The notes beneath the pieces are model-generated. The model was not told where the DNA came from. It did no database searches and worked only from the letters and a program-made list of their open reading frames with translations. Shown piece by piece: positions 25,001-37,082 of a stretch of DNA of 64,000 nt (the stretch's first letter is position 1; each line of letters starts with the position of its first letter). Origin of the DNA: Stramonita haemastoma (taxonomy: Eukaryota > Mollusca > Gastropoda > Neogastropoda > Muricidae). The position numbers and the translations under genes are program-made. The stretch covers positions 13,203,031 through 13,267,030 of the forward strand of contig CM060342.1 of assembly GCA_030674155.1 (NCBI GenBank), in the 5' to 3' direction.

Positions 25001-27823
25001 GGGGGAGGGAGAGGATTGTTGCTCCTGAGCTAAAGCTCCTAAGGGTCAATCGTGAGATTTATGCCTGTGCAACCATTTTCCCTCCCTACCTACCTTTCTG
25101 GTCGCAAAAAAATCAGTGTGTGACTCTTTACTATTTCAGTATTTGCACTATTAATGTAAAGACGCTACTACTGCAGGTAAAAGGACAGTCGAGTTGGTTT
25201 TATACCTCGTTTTAAACTGTACTATAGTCGCACACTTTTAATACGAGTTTTAAAATGTGACGAGGTGATAGCCCTGATATGGCCTATGTGGTTGATGGGG
25301 CTATAAGCAACATAATTGGATTGGATTGGACCTTTACCTTTAGAATTGCACAATGGAAAAACTGAAAATCTGATCTAAAAATATATAATAATTTTTTAAT
25401 CAGTTTTGTTGTCCGGAACTGTGGTTTCATCACTCCCTAGTTGCACATTAGAAAAAATGAAAATCTTGATCTAAAAAAAATTTTTTAATTACATTTTTAA
25501 AAAATCACCTGGTGTTTTTGGTTTGTCCGGGGAACCGAACCAGGTGGCTGGGGAGGGGCAGCAGGCGACGCTGAGTTTCTTCAACTGGTTCTACTGGTCC
25601 ATCAACCTGGGGGCCCTGGTGGGGCTGTCTGTGGTCACCTACCTGCAGCAGCAGCAGTCCTTCTTCGTCGGCTACCTCACCTCGGTCTGCTGCCTGGCCG
25701 TGTCCATGCTTCTCTTTGTGGCAGGTATGTGTGTGTGGGGAGGGGGGTGGGGTTTTGGGGGGTGGTTGTGGGGGGGGGGGAGGAGGGGTTTGTGGGGGGG
25801 GGGGGAAGGGTTGTTGTGTGTGTGTGGGGGGGGGGAGGTTGTTCGTGTGTGTGGGGGGGTGGGGGGGGGTGTTTGGGGGGGGGGGGGGGTTGTGTGTGTG
25901 GTGGGGGGGGGGGGGGGGGGGGAGGGGGGTTGTGTGTGTTTGCGCGTGTGTGTGTGTGTGTGTGCGTGTTGTGTGCGGTGTGTGTGTTTGTGTATGTGTG
26001 TGTGTGGGGTTGTGTGTTTGTGTGTGCATGTGTGTGTGCGTGCATGTATGTGCATGCGTGTGTGTGTGCGTGCATGTATGTGCATGCGTGTGTGTGTGCG
26101 TGTTGTGTGTGTGCGTGTTGTGTGTGTGCGTGTTGTGTGTGTGTGTGTGTTTGTGTGTGTTGTAATTTGTATGTGTGTGTGTTTCACTGCGAACAAAGAT
26201 GTTCTTGCATTGACGATTGCAGGGCGATGTGTGTATAACGTGCGGCCACCGGATGGCAGCGTGTTGTCCAACATTTTCCGCATCATCCATGAAGCGTATC
26301 GGCAGAAGCGACGACGCAGGCAGGCTGTGAAACGACGCACTTCAAATCTGCTGAGAAGCGGCAGGTAGGAGGAGATTAGACTACTAGAAAATAATAATAC
26401 ATGGAATTTGTATAGCGCTATATCTTGTAAAAACAAATCAAAGCACTTGCATTCGACCCACACAACACACAAGCAATCGACAACAATTTACAGTTTTAAC
26501 AAATTCGAATGTACACTCACACACGCACGCACGCGCTTGCGCGCACACACAGACCCATAAACGTTATACACTTTGGCAGGTAGATGTTGAAGGCAGGGAC
26601 AGGCAAGAGACGAAAACAGAAGGAGAAAAACTTAGGTTTGAAATAAGTGTGTCTTGAGGTTGTAATCAAAAATGTAATCAAAGGAACAACGGAAACAAAA
26701 ATTCAACTACAAATAAAACCCCCAAAGCCCCCCCCTCCCCCCCCCCCCCCAAACAAAAAGACAGAAAAGAAAAAAAATCTAACCAACATAATTTTAGTAG
26801 TTTATGAAAAACACCATTCACTTGGAGATAGTGGTTGAATTGTCAGACAGAAAAGATGGAAAATGGCCACGCCAGGGACATTTAACAGCTGTCAATTTCC
26901 TTCCCCCACTTTCAGCTACTCTCAGCTGCTATCCATCCCATTCCATCCCATCCCAGCTCAGCTGGTGCTAATTATAGCAGGAACTGACCGCACTTGGATT
27001 TGGTAAAAGGAAGGGGCTTGCTAATTTTAGCACTGGAGACGGATAGAAAAGAGGGAATTCCTAGCACATTGTTTCCAGAAAGTGGGGATGCTATTTATAC
27101 TGACAGGCTCTCGGCATCACCATGGGGGAATGCAACATTCTCCTAAGGTGTCTAGTAAGCATGAACAGAGAGAAAAGGTTTCCTATGGCCATACTCAGCT
27201 TCAAAAGTATGGTATGATGATACTGCACTTTCGAGTGGTTCAGGACCACGATGGTACCGCACTTTTGAGTGGTTGAGTGGTTCTCACACTAAAAATGATT
27301 TTATTTTCTTGGATGTATATGGGGGGGTTATTATTAGGGTAGGGGGTGTTTTTGTTTCTGCTTTGGTTTCTTTATGGGAATGGAGGGGGGTTGCTGGTTG
27401 GGGTTTTTTTTTTTCATTTTTGTCCTTGTTTTTGTGTGTGTGTTTTTTTTTTGTCCTTGTTTTTTGGTGGTGTTTTTTTTGGGGGAGGGTTGTCTTGGTT
27501 TTTTTGATGTGGTGTTTTTTTGTGTTCTTGGTTTGTTGTTGCTCCTGTGTCTCTTGTATCGCTGTAATATTGCTCACATCTTCAGACCGAAAGAAGTGGA
27601 CGACGCAGAACCGTCGGACCCTCAGCTGAACTTCCTGGACTATGCCAAGCACCGCTATGGGGGCATCTTTCATGACAGTATCGTGGATGATGTCCGGCAG
27701 CTGAAGAAAATCCTGGCTGTCTTTGCTGTCTTGATTCCCTACTGGCTGGTCTATTTTCAGGTAACGTCGCTGTTGGTGTGTGATTTGGTTTGATGTTCTT
27801 GGTGTGTGTGTGTTTTGTATACG

Positions 27824-27885
<62 letters not shown>

Positions 27886-28044
27886 AAGGAAGGTAACAGG
27901 ATAGTTCAGATGTTCACCTGCCAACAAGTAAACTGTGGGTTCGATTCCCAACCTTGCCCTTTGTTCCCAGTTCTTTGTTCTCGAACCCGGGTCGTCAAAT
28001 TGCTAGCGCAATGTTCTGACCACTAGGCTATCGCGCGCGCGTGT

Positions 28045-28083
<39 letters not shown>

Positions 28084-28679
28084 ATTTAAAAAGTGTGTGT
28101 CTGTGAATAGAATGTGTATTACATAGCATGTATATAGATGACTTGTGGCAAAAAAGTTTGGGTTTGTGGGATAAAAGGGAACATAAGACCTCTCTGGAAA
28201 AGCTCTCTCTGTGAAAGGAAATCTCACACTATTGCACAAATGCCGGTTTTGTATTTCCTCTTTAACAAAAATTGTGTCAGTGATTTATCACTTAAAGGAA
28301 GGTTCTCACAGATCTAAAAAAAAAAAAAAAATCATAAAGATGACATATCCATAAATCTTTAGATTAAGAAAGCACGTTTTTAGAGAAGGGATTTCTTTTG
28401 TTATTCACATCATTATTTTTTTAAAAATCACAATGTCACTCACTCACCCACCCATTCACTCACTCACCCACCCATTCACTCACTCACCCACCCACTCACC
28501 CACCCAACGGTCCAAATACATCCTTGATCATATATGCTTTCATACATGTTTCTACACATAAACGTGCACACTCTTAGATCGGTCCATGCTCATAGCTCCC
28601 CCTCCCCCCCCCCCTTTTTTTTGGTCTAATATCACTGTTATGTGAACAGACGTGAAATTGAAGACCAAACACACACACA

Positions 28680-28750
<71 letters not shown>

Positions 28751-29040
28751 ACACACAGACAGAGTTAACATCAGTGCTGACTCCACTCTCCCCAAAAGTC
28801 CTTCGGATGAGACTTTAAACCGAGGCCCTGTGTGCGAACGCACGCAGAACATCTTGCGCACACGTTAAATCCTGTTCCGCTTTTCGTAAGAGTAGGCCAT
28901 CGATGTGCCAGTGGGAACAGATGACATAAAAAACTGCATACACACGGGGACTGGATGTAAAAAAGCACTTGAGTGCTTATCCCATTATCCTCGATATAAA
29001 AGAATAAATCAAATCAAATCAAATCAAATCAAACACACAC

Positions 29041-29122
<82 letters not shown>

Positions 29123-29173
29123 CTCACACACTGACACACACTCTCACACACTGACACACACTGAACACACACT

Positions 29174-29244
<71 letters not shown>

Positions 29245-32200
29245 ACACACACACACACACCACACACACACGGACACACGGACACACACACACACGACAC
29301 ACCACACGACGCACACACACCCACACACACGCACGCACGCACGCACACACCCACGACACACACGCACGCACGCACACACACCGCACGCACGCACACCCAC
29401 ACACTCTTTCCCTAAAACAACAATTTCTCTGTTTTTTTTTCAGATGCAGACGACCTTCCTCATCCAAGGCCTGCACATGCGGCTGATCATGTCGTCCAAA
29501 ACCAAACCCGACATCACGTGGACCCTCACTGTGGACCCTCACAACAGTTCCCACTTTGAGAACATCACTGTGGCTAAAGACCATCCGCAGGTGACTTGAC
29601 CTAAACCTCCTCCCTTCTCTGCATTTCTTTGTCGAAATTTTTTACTGTGGCCAAAGACCATCCGCAGGCGAAAGACTTGAACTGAACCTTCTCCCTTCTC
29701 TGCATTTCTTTGTCAAATTTTTTACTGTGGCCAAAGACCATCCGCAGGTGAAAGACTTGAACTGAACCTTCCTCCCTTCTCTCGCATTTCTTTGTCGAAT
29801 ATTTTACTGTGGCCAGAGACCATCCGCAGGTGAAAGACTTGAACTAAACCTCCTCCCTTTTCTGCATTTCTTTGTCAAATCTTTTTTTTTTCTTTTTTTT
29901 TTTCTTTCTTTATCAAATCTGATTCTCTTATTTTGAGGATAATGAATGAGTGCTACTTGTGAGGTTTTTTTTTAATGTCCGGTCCTTGAGGAGGGGATAG
30001 TTAAGTGGTCAGAGTGCTTGCTTTCCCCAAGCTAAGGTTAAGCAGCATCAAGTGTGGTTATCAAGTGGATGGGTGACCGTTTGTGTGCCTTGGCTTCAGT
30101 ACAGTTCCCTCAGTTCACTCTGCTGTAAATGGGTACTGCCCTCTTTAGGGTCAGAGAAGGTAAAACTGCGAGTGAAAGGAGATGGGCGCCCCCCTCAATA
30201 TGCTGGCCCCTAGAGAAGCTGACATCTCTGATGCCTTGCTCCCCTATGACCACCTAGGTTATGGGATACCTTTACCTTTTACCCTGCCCTTAAAGTTTTT
30301 CAGGTCCTCATTTGGGCTGCCAGGTACTATCATTGGGTGGGGTATGTAGTGCCTGTTCTTTTGTGAGTGTAACTCTGCAGGAGGTCTGCCTGCTAACCTC
30401 AGCCGACACATTTTTTGTGTGTGTGTGGAACAGGGTTTATGCTAGGTATGTTCATGTTTTCATAACCCACGGGCACTGACATGAATTACAGGATCTTTAA
30501 CGTGCATATTTGATTTTTTGCATGTGTATAAACACAAAGGGAATTTTGCAGTTAGACTGACTTGGGAGAGGATAAAAAAATCCCCACTCTTAGTTCACCG
30601 GGTGCCAAGATTCGAATCCATGACTTCATAGACCCACAGGATTGAAGTCAGTATTAACCACTTGGCTATACCATCCGTCAGACTGATACTTTTCCACATA
30701 AAAATTTGCATATATAGATTCCATCACCCACATTGTCTCTCTGTGTGTGCAGTTGGTGGCCGCGTGGTTCGCTCTGTTCGACGTCATCATCCTCATCTTC
30801 CTCCTGCCCCTGTTCGACCGCATTATCTACCCCTGGATCGAGCGTCGGACTGGAAACCCCGTCAGCATCTCGAAGCGCATTTTGGTGGGGATGGTCTTTG
30901 CCGCGGTGGCCATGGTTGTGGCCGGCGTCTTGGAACACTACCGCCTGAAGGAATTCTGGCCCTTTCCCAAGGAACCATGTCGAAACGCTTCCATCAATCA
31001 GATTATTGGTGAGTGTGTGTGTGGAGGGGGGGTGGGGGAGAGAGGGAGGGAGGGGGAGAGAGAGAGAGAGAGAGAGAGAGGGGAGGGAAGGGGAGGGAGG
31101 GAGGAGGGAGGAGAGAGAGAGAGAGGGTGTGTGTGTGTGTGTGTGTTTACATGTCATTGTGTGTGTTCAAATTCATTTAACGTCTTTTCACAAATTGTGA
31201 TATTAGACAGGAGGGGGGGGGGGGGGGGAGTAGGTGGGTGTATGAGTGTCGGGAAAAGAGGGTGTAGTTGGCAATGTATGGGATAAAGAATTTCAGGGAG
31301 TCAATACTTGCTAAGTAAATTTAAAAAAACAAAAAAAAAAAAAAAAACACCACCTTTTTGTCACTTTTTGTCATTGTGTGTGTGTGTGTGTGTATGTACA
31401 TGTGTGTGTGTGTTACATGTGTGTGTGTGTGTGTGTCTGTGAGGATAACACTGTGTGTGTATGTGTGCCTGCCTGCCTGCCTGCCTGTACATGTATGTGT
31501 CTGTATGTGTGTGCGTGTCTGTGAGGGTAACACTGCGTGTATCAGCGACATTGACGTTTGTGTTTGAGTCTTTGCAACCCCTGTGTGCAGGATCCACACA
31601 GTTCCAGGCCGCCGACCTGAGCATCTTCTGGCAGATTCCACAGTACGCCCTCATTGGGCTCAGTGAGGTCTTCACCAGTGTGGCAGGTCAGTCAGCAGGA
31701 AAACACACACGCACACGCACGCACGCACACACACACAAATGAAAAAAAATATTTGATAATAATAATAGATTTTTTTTTTTTTTTTTTTAATTTAAAAAGT
31801 CAACAGGATCAAGTTTATAAACAGTATACAATGAGATACGATGATGAATTTAACCCTCTTGCATTTGGATTCTCTGGACACAAATTGCCTCTAGATTTCG
31901 CATTCCATTGCAAAATCTGGTCAGGCACGCATGCTTGCTTGACTTTCCCTCTTTCTAAGTACATATCAGCAGCTATAATTACTTCCAGACCCACAGCAGG
32001 TCTGTGCCTCTGGCCTGATAAAGCTTCAGCATATGGTAGCGATCAGTGGAGGTCACAGCATGGTGGAAAACTACTGTGTAAATCATGGCAAATCCCGGTT
32101 AAGGATTCAGGGGAGGGGATGATTAATCCTGGCAGATCCCGGTTCGGGACTAAGAGGGTTAAGAGAAACAATCACATGTTATGCTAAATTTCTTAAAGAC

Positions 32201-33268
32201 CATGATTGATTTTAGAGATGAATAAGTCTTTTGCATGAGACTAAGGTTGCATGTGCGAATGTGTGCAGAACATCTTGTGCCTGCATCATGGCAGGCTGTG
32301 TGTGTGTGTGTGTGGTGTGGGGTTGTGGTGTGGTGTGGTGTGGTGTGTTTGTGTGTGCGTGCATGTGTGGTTGTGTGTGCATGCATGTGTGGTTGTGTGT
32401 GTGCATACATCCGTGCGTGCATGCGTGCGTGTGTGTGTGGTGTGTGTGTGTGTGTGGTGTGTGTGTTGTGTGTGTGTGTGCGTGCGTGCGCATGCATGCG
32501 TGTGTGTGCGTGCGTGTGCGTGCGTGCGTGCGTGCTGCGTGTGTGTGTGTGTGTGTGTGTGTGGTGTGAGGGCTGATTGATAGTTTCACATCACTATATG
32601 TCTTCAGGGCTTATGAATCATACGCCACAATTGTCAGTTTCCCCCACTTTCAGCTCCTCTCAGCTGCTAATTAATCCATCCCATTCCAGCCCAGATGGGG
32701 CCAGCTGGTGATGCTGATTATAGCAGGACTGACCACACTGGACCAGGTAAAAGGAAAGGGCATGCTAAATATAGCACTCTTGCCTGAGTGATGTTGGATT
32801 TGTGGGCTGTGTCGCCATATATGTGTGTGTGTGTATGTGTGTTCAGGACTTCAGCTGGCGGTGTCGGTGGCCCCGCGGTCCATGAAGGGCATCATCATGG
32901 GGCTCTTCTACCTCTTCTCCGGCATCGGCAGTTTCCTGGGCACCACCATCATCATCTCCCTCAACACCTCCAACGTCTGGTTCCACGCGCACGACTACGG
33001 CAACATCAACTGCCGCCTGCCCTGCAAGCCGCCCAAGCAGAACTACGTTCACCAGAGCTGCCACCTGGACTACTACTTCTTCCTGCTGGCGGGCATCGAA
33101 GCTGTGGGCGCTTTCCTCTTCCTGCTGGTGTCGAGGGCGTACCGATTGGACGAGCTTCACAGACAGAGTCGCGGCGCTCGGCCGCAGGGGCAAGGTTCGG
33201 ACGAAGCGACCGAATCTTCTGCCTCCGCCCAACGATCCGTTTCAGCCGCGATCGATCCAGAACAATAG
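21420..33268 (+). CDS. SLC15A4: SLC15A4-like proton/peptide-histidine transporter, 8 exons
   Basis: Exons: 21420-22066, 25544-25724, 26223-26364, 27586-27760, 29444-29590, 30753-31008, 31591-31686, 32847-33268. All introns are GT-AG and phases fit; with two one-base corrections in exon 1 the product is 687 residues (human SLC15A4 is 577). PTR2 hallmarks: FERIAFYGLAANLVLFLN in helix 1, GGWLADSIFGRFKALVIS (signature 1), GFVKANIAPFGSDQ, FFNWFYWSINLGAL (signature 2), IPYWLVYFQ, and a C-terminal YFFLLAGIEAVGAFLFL helix. The family moves histidine and di-/tripeptides with protons out of endolysosomes; in mammals SLC15A4 also supports TLR7/9 signalling. A dileucine-like ERQPLL sits at the N-terminus. 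The long luminal loops and polar C-tail differ from human. SLC15A3 is the alternative name. Confidence 0.9.
24045..25530. repeat. ~100-bp satellite in SLC15A4 intron 1
   Basis: About nine units to 24910, each with TCACTGGTGTTTTGTTGTCC, GAACTGTGATTT.ATCACTCC, CTAGTTGCAC, ATGGAAAAACTGAAAATCTG and an A-rich linker. Two more units occupy 25340-25530 after an interspersed repeat (25185-25332). The last unit runs into the exon 2 acceptor. Confidence 0.9.
25544..25724 (+). CDS. SLC15A4: SLC15A4 exon 2 (PTR2 signature 2)
   Basis: 181 bases: VAGEGQQATLSFFNWFYWSI then NLGALVGLSVVTYLQQQQS, FFVGYLTSVCCLAVSMLLFV. The acceptor GAACCAG lies right after a unit of the intronic satellite. The donor GCAG|GTATGT is followed at once by a long G-rich tract. 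Confidence 0.9.
25735..26160. repeat. G-rich tract then (GT)n in SLC15A4 intron 2
   Basis: G runs of up to ~20 between 25739 and 25927, broken by TGTGTG, then GT/GC-GT repeats with a 30-bp GTGCGTGCATGTATGTGCAT duplication (26029-26100). It starts 10 bases after the exon 2 donor. Confidence 0.92.
26223..26364 (+). CDS. SLC15A4: SLC15A4 exon 3
   Basis: 142 bases, acceptor GATTGCAG, donor GGCAG|GTAGGA. It encodes RCVYNVRPPDGSVLSNIFRI, matching the conserved KPPDGSAFTDMFKI block of human SLC15A4, then a basic cytosolic stretch (RQKRRRRQAVKRR). Confidence 0.85.
26885..27050. repeat. Interspersed repeat family F, copy 1
   Basis: CCCCCACTTTCAGCT, CTCTCAGCTGCTA, ATCCATCCCATTCCA, ATTATAGCAGGA, GCTAA.TTTAGCACT. 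A second copy is at 32638-32785 in intron 7 of the same gene. Confidence 0.75.
27586..27760 (+). CDS. SLC15A4: SLC15A4 exon 4
   Basis: 175 bases, acceptor ATCTTCAG, donor TTCAG|GTAACG. Cytosolic loop PKEVDDAEPSDPQLNFLDYA, then VDDVRQLKKILAVFAVLIPY and WLVYFQ, the conserved helix 7 entry. It closes in phase 0. Confidence 0.9.
27820..28080. repeat. (AT)n, SINE head remnant and (GT)n
   Basis: (TA)n at 27825-27880, then a minus-strand family A head (GAACCCGGGTCGTCAAATTG, CTAGGCTATC) to 28033, then (GT)n. It begins soon after the exon 4 donor. Confidence 0.8.
28660..29402. repeat. (AC)n arrays flanking a family A SINE
   Basis: (AC)n at 28670-28748, a plus-strand family A SINE body at 28763-29008 ending in (AAATC)n, then (AC)n with CTGACAC and ACGC interruptions from 29032 to 29402, up to 40 bases before exon 5. 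Confidence 0.9.
29444..29590 (+). CDS. SLC15A4: SLC15A4 exon 5
   Basis: 49 codons, MQTTFLIQGLHMRL..., with luminal N-glycosylation sites (NSS, NIT) and ending VAKDHPQ|GTGACT. The 3' end with its donor is repeated three more times in the following intron. Confidence 0.88.
29566..29895 (+). repeat. 81-bp tandem duplication of SLC15A4 exon 5 end + donor (4 units)
   Basis: The unit starts ACTGTGGC.AAAGACCATCC GCAG followed by GTGAAAGACTTGAACTGAAC and CTCCCTTCTCTGCATTTCTT. The first unit is the true exon end; units 2-4 start at ~29643, ~29723 and ~29805. The donor is GC in unit 2 and GT in units 3 and 4. Confidence 0.9.
29990..30288 (+). repeat. 5S-rRNA-like SINE (family B), complete plus copy
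   Basis: GGGGATAGTTAAGTGGTCAG, then AGGTTAAGCAGCATCAAGTG, TGGTTATCAAGTGGATGGGT GACCG (box C-like), the body ATGGGTACTGCCCTCTTTAG and the tail ACCTTTACCTTTTACC. Confidence 0.85.
30753..31008 (+). CDS. SLC15A4: SLC15A4 exon 6
   Basis: 256 bases, acceptor CTGTGTGTGCAG, donor ATTG|GTGAGT. It encodes LVAAWFALFDVIILIFLLPL and FDRIIYPWIERRTGNPVSIS, then KRILVGMVFAAVAMVVAGVL and EHYR: two transmembrane helices and the conserved I-KRI-VGM motif. Confidence 0.9.
31591..31686 (+). CDS. SLC15A4: SLC15A4 exon 7
   Basis: 96 bases, phases 1 and 1: STQFQAADLSIFWQIPQYAL then IGLSEVFTSVA, the conserved WQxPQYxLIGxSE block of the family. Acceptor CCCTGTGTGCAG, donor GGCAG|GTCAGT. Confidence 0.9.
32290..32565. 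repeat. (GT)n / GGTGT / GCGT compound array
   Basis: Irregular GT, GGTGTGGTGT and GCGTGCGT repeats in SLC15A4 intron 7. Poly-T at 31770-31789 and (TGCC)n at 31469-31487 lie in the same or the previous intron. Confidence 0.9.
32847..33268 (+). CDS. SLC15A4: SLC15A4 exon 8 (C-terminus, stop)
   Basis: 422 bases to TAG: LQLAVSVAPRSMKGIIMGLF, YLFSGIGSFLGTTIIISLN, a cysteine-rich luminal loop, then LDYYFFLLAGIEAVGAFLFL and a 50-residue polar tail rich in Ser, Arg and Gln. Acceptor inside a TG run (GTGTATGTGTGTTCAG). Confidence 0.92.
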
Positions 33269-36200
33269 AGAGGTGATGTCGTGAGTGTGGGATGGAGGTG
33301 GAGGTGGAGGGGTCAGTTCAGCTGTGCTGAAGAAGACAGATCTTTGTGTGTTTTTTTTTTTTGTTATGGTTTGTAGTGGGGGGGGGGGGGGGGCTGGGTT
33401 TTTTTTTTTGGTGGGGGGGGGGGGTTGCAGTACTTAATTTATGAAACATATGCAAATGATGACTGTACCAGTTTTAAGGTGAAATATGAGGGTTGAATTA
33501 AAAATATTGTTTCAAATTGTTTATGGATGCATGACCGGTTAAAATGGTAGCACTTATAAAGCCTTAAAAAGACACACAAATTATTTCATTTTACATGCCA
33601 TTGTCATGGAAGCAGTTCAATTGGGTATGACTATGGAAACTGTTTCAAGCTTTTGGAACTGTTGGCCTATAGCGGATACAAGAGTTCCGTTTTTACAGAC
33701 CCATTATATAACCCAAGTTCCTGCCTAGGCTAAAAGCTCTGTCACCTACTGATGAAAGCTAAGTGCCATTACATGTTATGGTGTAAAATGTTAGTTGAGA
33801 TCGTCTGAAGTTACATTATGGCTGTCTACATGTTGAGGTAGTTGGAAAACAGTCAAACACGCAAACATTTCATCCAGGGTGTACTTTCAATCTCACAGTG
33901 ATTCTCAGGTGGGATGAGCAAGTCAAGAGTGCACATTTGGGTAACCCTAGAGTGTTATGCTGGGGAACGCACAACAAGAGGAAGAACAAAGCACTGGAAT
34001 AAAGACTTGACAGTGTATGAGATGGGATGCCTCGGTGATGCAGCTAGCAAAACTACAAGGGACCAGGTCAGAAACGAACATTTCAGAAAGAGGGTTGTGC
34101 CATCCATGTCAAGCAATGAATAGTTTGATCACTCGACAAGAATGCTAATCAATCTTTTTTTAAATTCTGAGGTGTTCACTTAACTCATGTAAGATACACG
34201 AATTTAAGAAGTTTGAAAGGTACGAAGCTGACTTAACCCTTTTCAGTTACAAAACTTAATAAAGTTGAAAAGTACAGGGTTAACTTGAATCATTTTGTAA
34301 GTTTCATAACTTTAATGAATTTGAAAGGTAAAGGGTTGACTTCATGTTAAGTTACATGATTTGATAAACCAGAGAGGTACAAGGTTTACTTCATTCTTGT
34401 AAGTTACAAAATGTTATAAGTTGAAAAGTACAAGGTTTACATTATCCTTTTGTAAGCTAATAGTTAATGAATTTCAAAAGGTATGAGGTTCACTTTAACC
34501 TTGTAAGATACATGAGTAATGTAAGATGTAGGAGAGGTTCACTTTCTTCTTTTACGAGGCAAAATTTCACGAAATTCAGAACATGTGTATCAAATTTATC
34601 AAGATTGGCCAGGAGGAGTGTTTATTAATGATAGCACTTGCTTCAACTTTTGGCAATCTTATCAGACTTGCTTGTCTGATTAGGGAATTGAACCATATTC
34701 AAGCAAAAATCTTAGACACTGCTCCCCCCCCCCCCCCCTCCTCCCCTATCCCTTTCCCTCAGCTTGAGGTAGAAGTTGTGGAAGGGACGATTGTGAACTG
34801 CACAGCAGGCTGTGATTATTACCAAAGTGAACAGATATAACCCTGAGTTGCTGCCGGCCAGGAACCCATAACATGCGGTCACACTCAGATGTTATGAAAA
34901 GATTTGGTGACTATATATAGTTTGATGAATTCAAGACATATATGGTTTATTTATCCATGTATGAATTTTTATTTTCATTGAATTTGAAAGGTATGTGGTT
35001 TATTTTATCCTTGTAAGTTACGTAATAAATGCTCCATGTTGTAATCTTATTTTTAAGAGATTCCTTTTTTTTCAATTTCTGCTTTTTCCTTTAAATTGTG
35101 CAGAATTTTGGGGGATTCTTTGGATATCTGGGGTCAGGGGTTTTATTTTGTATTTGATTTTTAAACAGAGAATAATGTTTCCATTCTTGGTGTGATTAGG
35201 TTGGGAAAGAAAAACTTCTTTACATTTTTTGCTTCCTTGTGTTTTTTTTTTTAAAGTTTTTGTTTTTTGTTGGTGTTGTAATTGATAAAAGTGTATACTC
35301 TTGTGCATCATGTCTTCCAAAACTACGCAGTTGTCGAGGAAATCTACACCTTTTGTCAAAATATATTTTATTGATAATAAGTTTCCACTTCTGAAGAAAA
35401 AAAAACAAAACAAAAAAATCACAAGTCAGTATAACAACGGTATACAGAATAGAACAAAAACTTTTAGAAAATATATAATGCTCAGTAATGATAGGTTCAT
35501 GTTGCTCATGAAAGACAAGTGTAGGTTTGTTGAACTTGTATGTGAGATTAGCTGTTTAGTGTAAAAACTTGTTGATTGGTTGATACTTGCCCTCCTGGAG
35601 CAAATGTGTTCAGCATGTTCATTGGTTCAAATTTGGGGTTCTGGAGCAACTTGTTTGAATAATGATTGGTCGTTTCCTCTCATTAACATTGTGTATTTTA
35701 AATTTTGAATTTCATATCCTTTTCATTTGATTGCAATGAGTTGAACAAGACTCCCTCCTTTTTTGTTTTTGTTTTTGATTGGTTGTTTTGGGGGGTATTT
35801 TTTATAGGGAGAGAAAGAGGGTTCGGTTGGGTTTTGTTTTTTTTGTTGCTTTTTTTTTTTTGTTTGATTGGCAGTGTTGTGTGATGTTTTTAAAGACTAT
35901 GATTTTAAAACTTTAAAATACTGTTTGTATGTATATCAGATGTGATGGAAGGTGTATGGAATAATGGGTAAACGGTGACATATTTTTGAGAATGGGACGG
36001 CAAACCGATCAACTTGATACCGTTCAGGTTGCAGGCTTGGAGACTCATTGTCATGAATGTTGATTTACCCTGCAGCCTGGCGTCTTTCAAGAGGAATCTC
36101 TTGTCTTTTAGTTTTATCTTAAGACTATGTACATGCCAAAAACCAGCTGTACCAGTTCGTGTCCGATTATGATGATGTTGCTTTTACATCGAAAATTATT

Positions 36201-36331
36201 TTATCAATGTTACCCTGGATAATTCTTTTTCTTTTTTCTTTTATTGTATATTATTTTTTGTTAGAGGACTTTTCATGTACTTATAATCTCTTTCTCTCTG
36301 TTCCTTTTTATTTCTCTCCCCTTCCTCTCCA

Positions 36332-36396
<65 letters not shown>

Positions 36397-36739
36397 CTTG
36401 AGGAGACGTTTTAAAAATTTATATTCATGTATATATTCTCTTTCCTCTCTCTGTTAACCCACTTTCAATCAAATCATAAAAGATTGATGGATTTTACCAT
36501 TTGATTTCATTTTATCTTGGTTTCGTTTGCAGCTTTTTGTAATTGGGAAGGATATTTATTGAATGAAGCCATTTTTACTGTGTTTTTTTTTTTTTTTAAA
36601 GCTTGTATGCTGCACAGTTGTAAATTATAACCTGTTTTTATTTTGTAAATAAGATGCTGAATCTCTGTTTATTTCTGTTGTTGATGACGATATTTTTTAG
36701 GGGGTAGTTTCTTTTTGATTGATGGGGTTCATTTTAATG

Positions 36740-36813
<74 letters not shown>

Positions 36814-37045
36814 CCAACAAGTTTCTGTACTTGCTTACTACTACTAATCTCAAATAAAATATCAATGTTTCAGGTAACTTACATTGCTCTCTTTCTTAAT
36901 TTTATGCTCAAATAATATATACGTATGTATGTATAAGGTTCCCTTTCTCATTACTTGTTTGTATATCATTGTGTATATTTAAATGATTCAGTATTGCCTT
37001 TTCACATACATTCTCTCTCTCTCTCTTTGTAATTCCATGAAACTC

Positions 37046-37082
<37 letters not shown>

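Noticed and set aside
25523..26368. 281-residue single-exon reading through SLC15A4 exons 2 and 3
   Set aside because: The middle is G-rich/(GT)n intron; GT-AG sites and family alignment support splicing out 25725-26222.
29990..30100. 5S rRNA gene
   Set aside because: Only the box A-C part is 5S-like; it is followed by the SINE body and occurs in several copies.
33914..34123. Small plus-strand protein of 69 residues
   Set aside because: At best a decayed LINE tail (RTTRGRTKHWNKDL); too weak to annotate.
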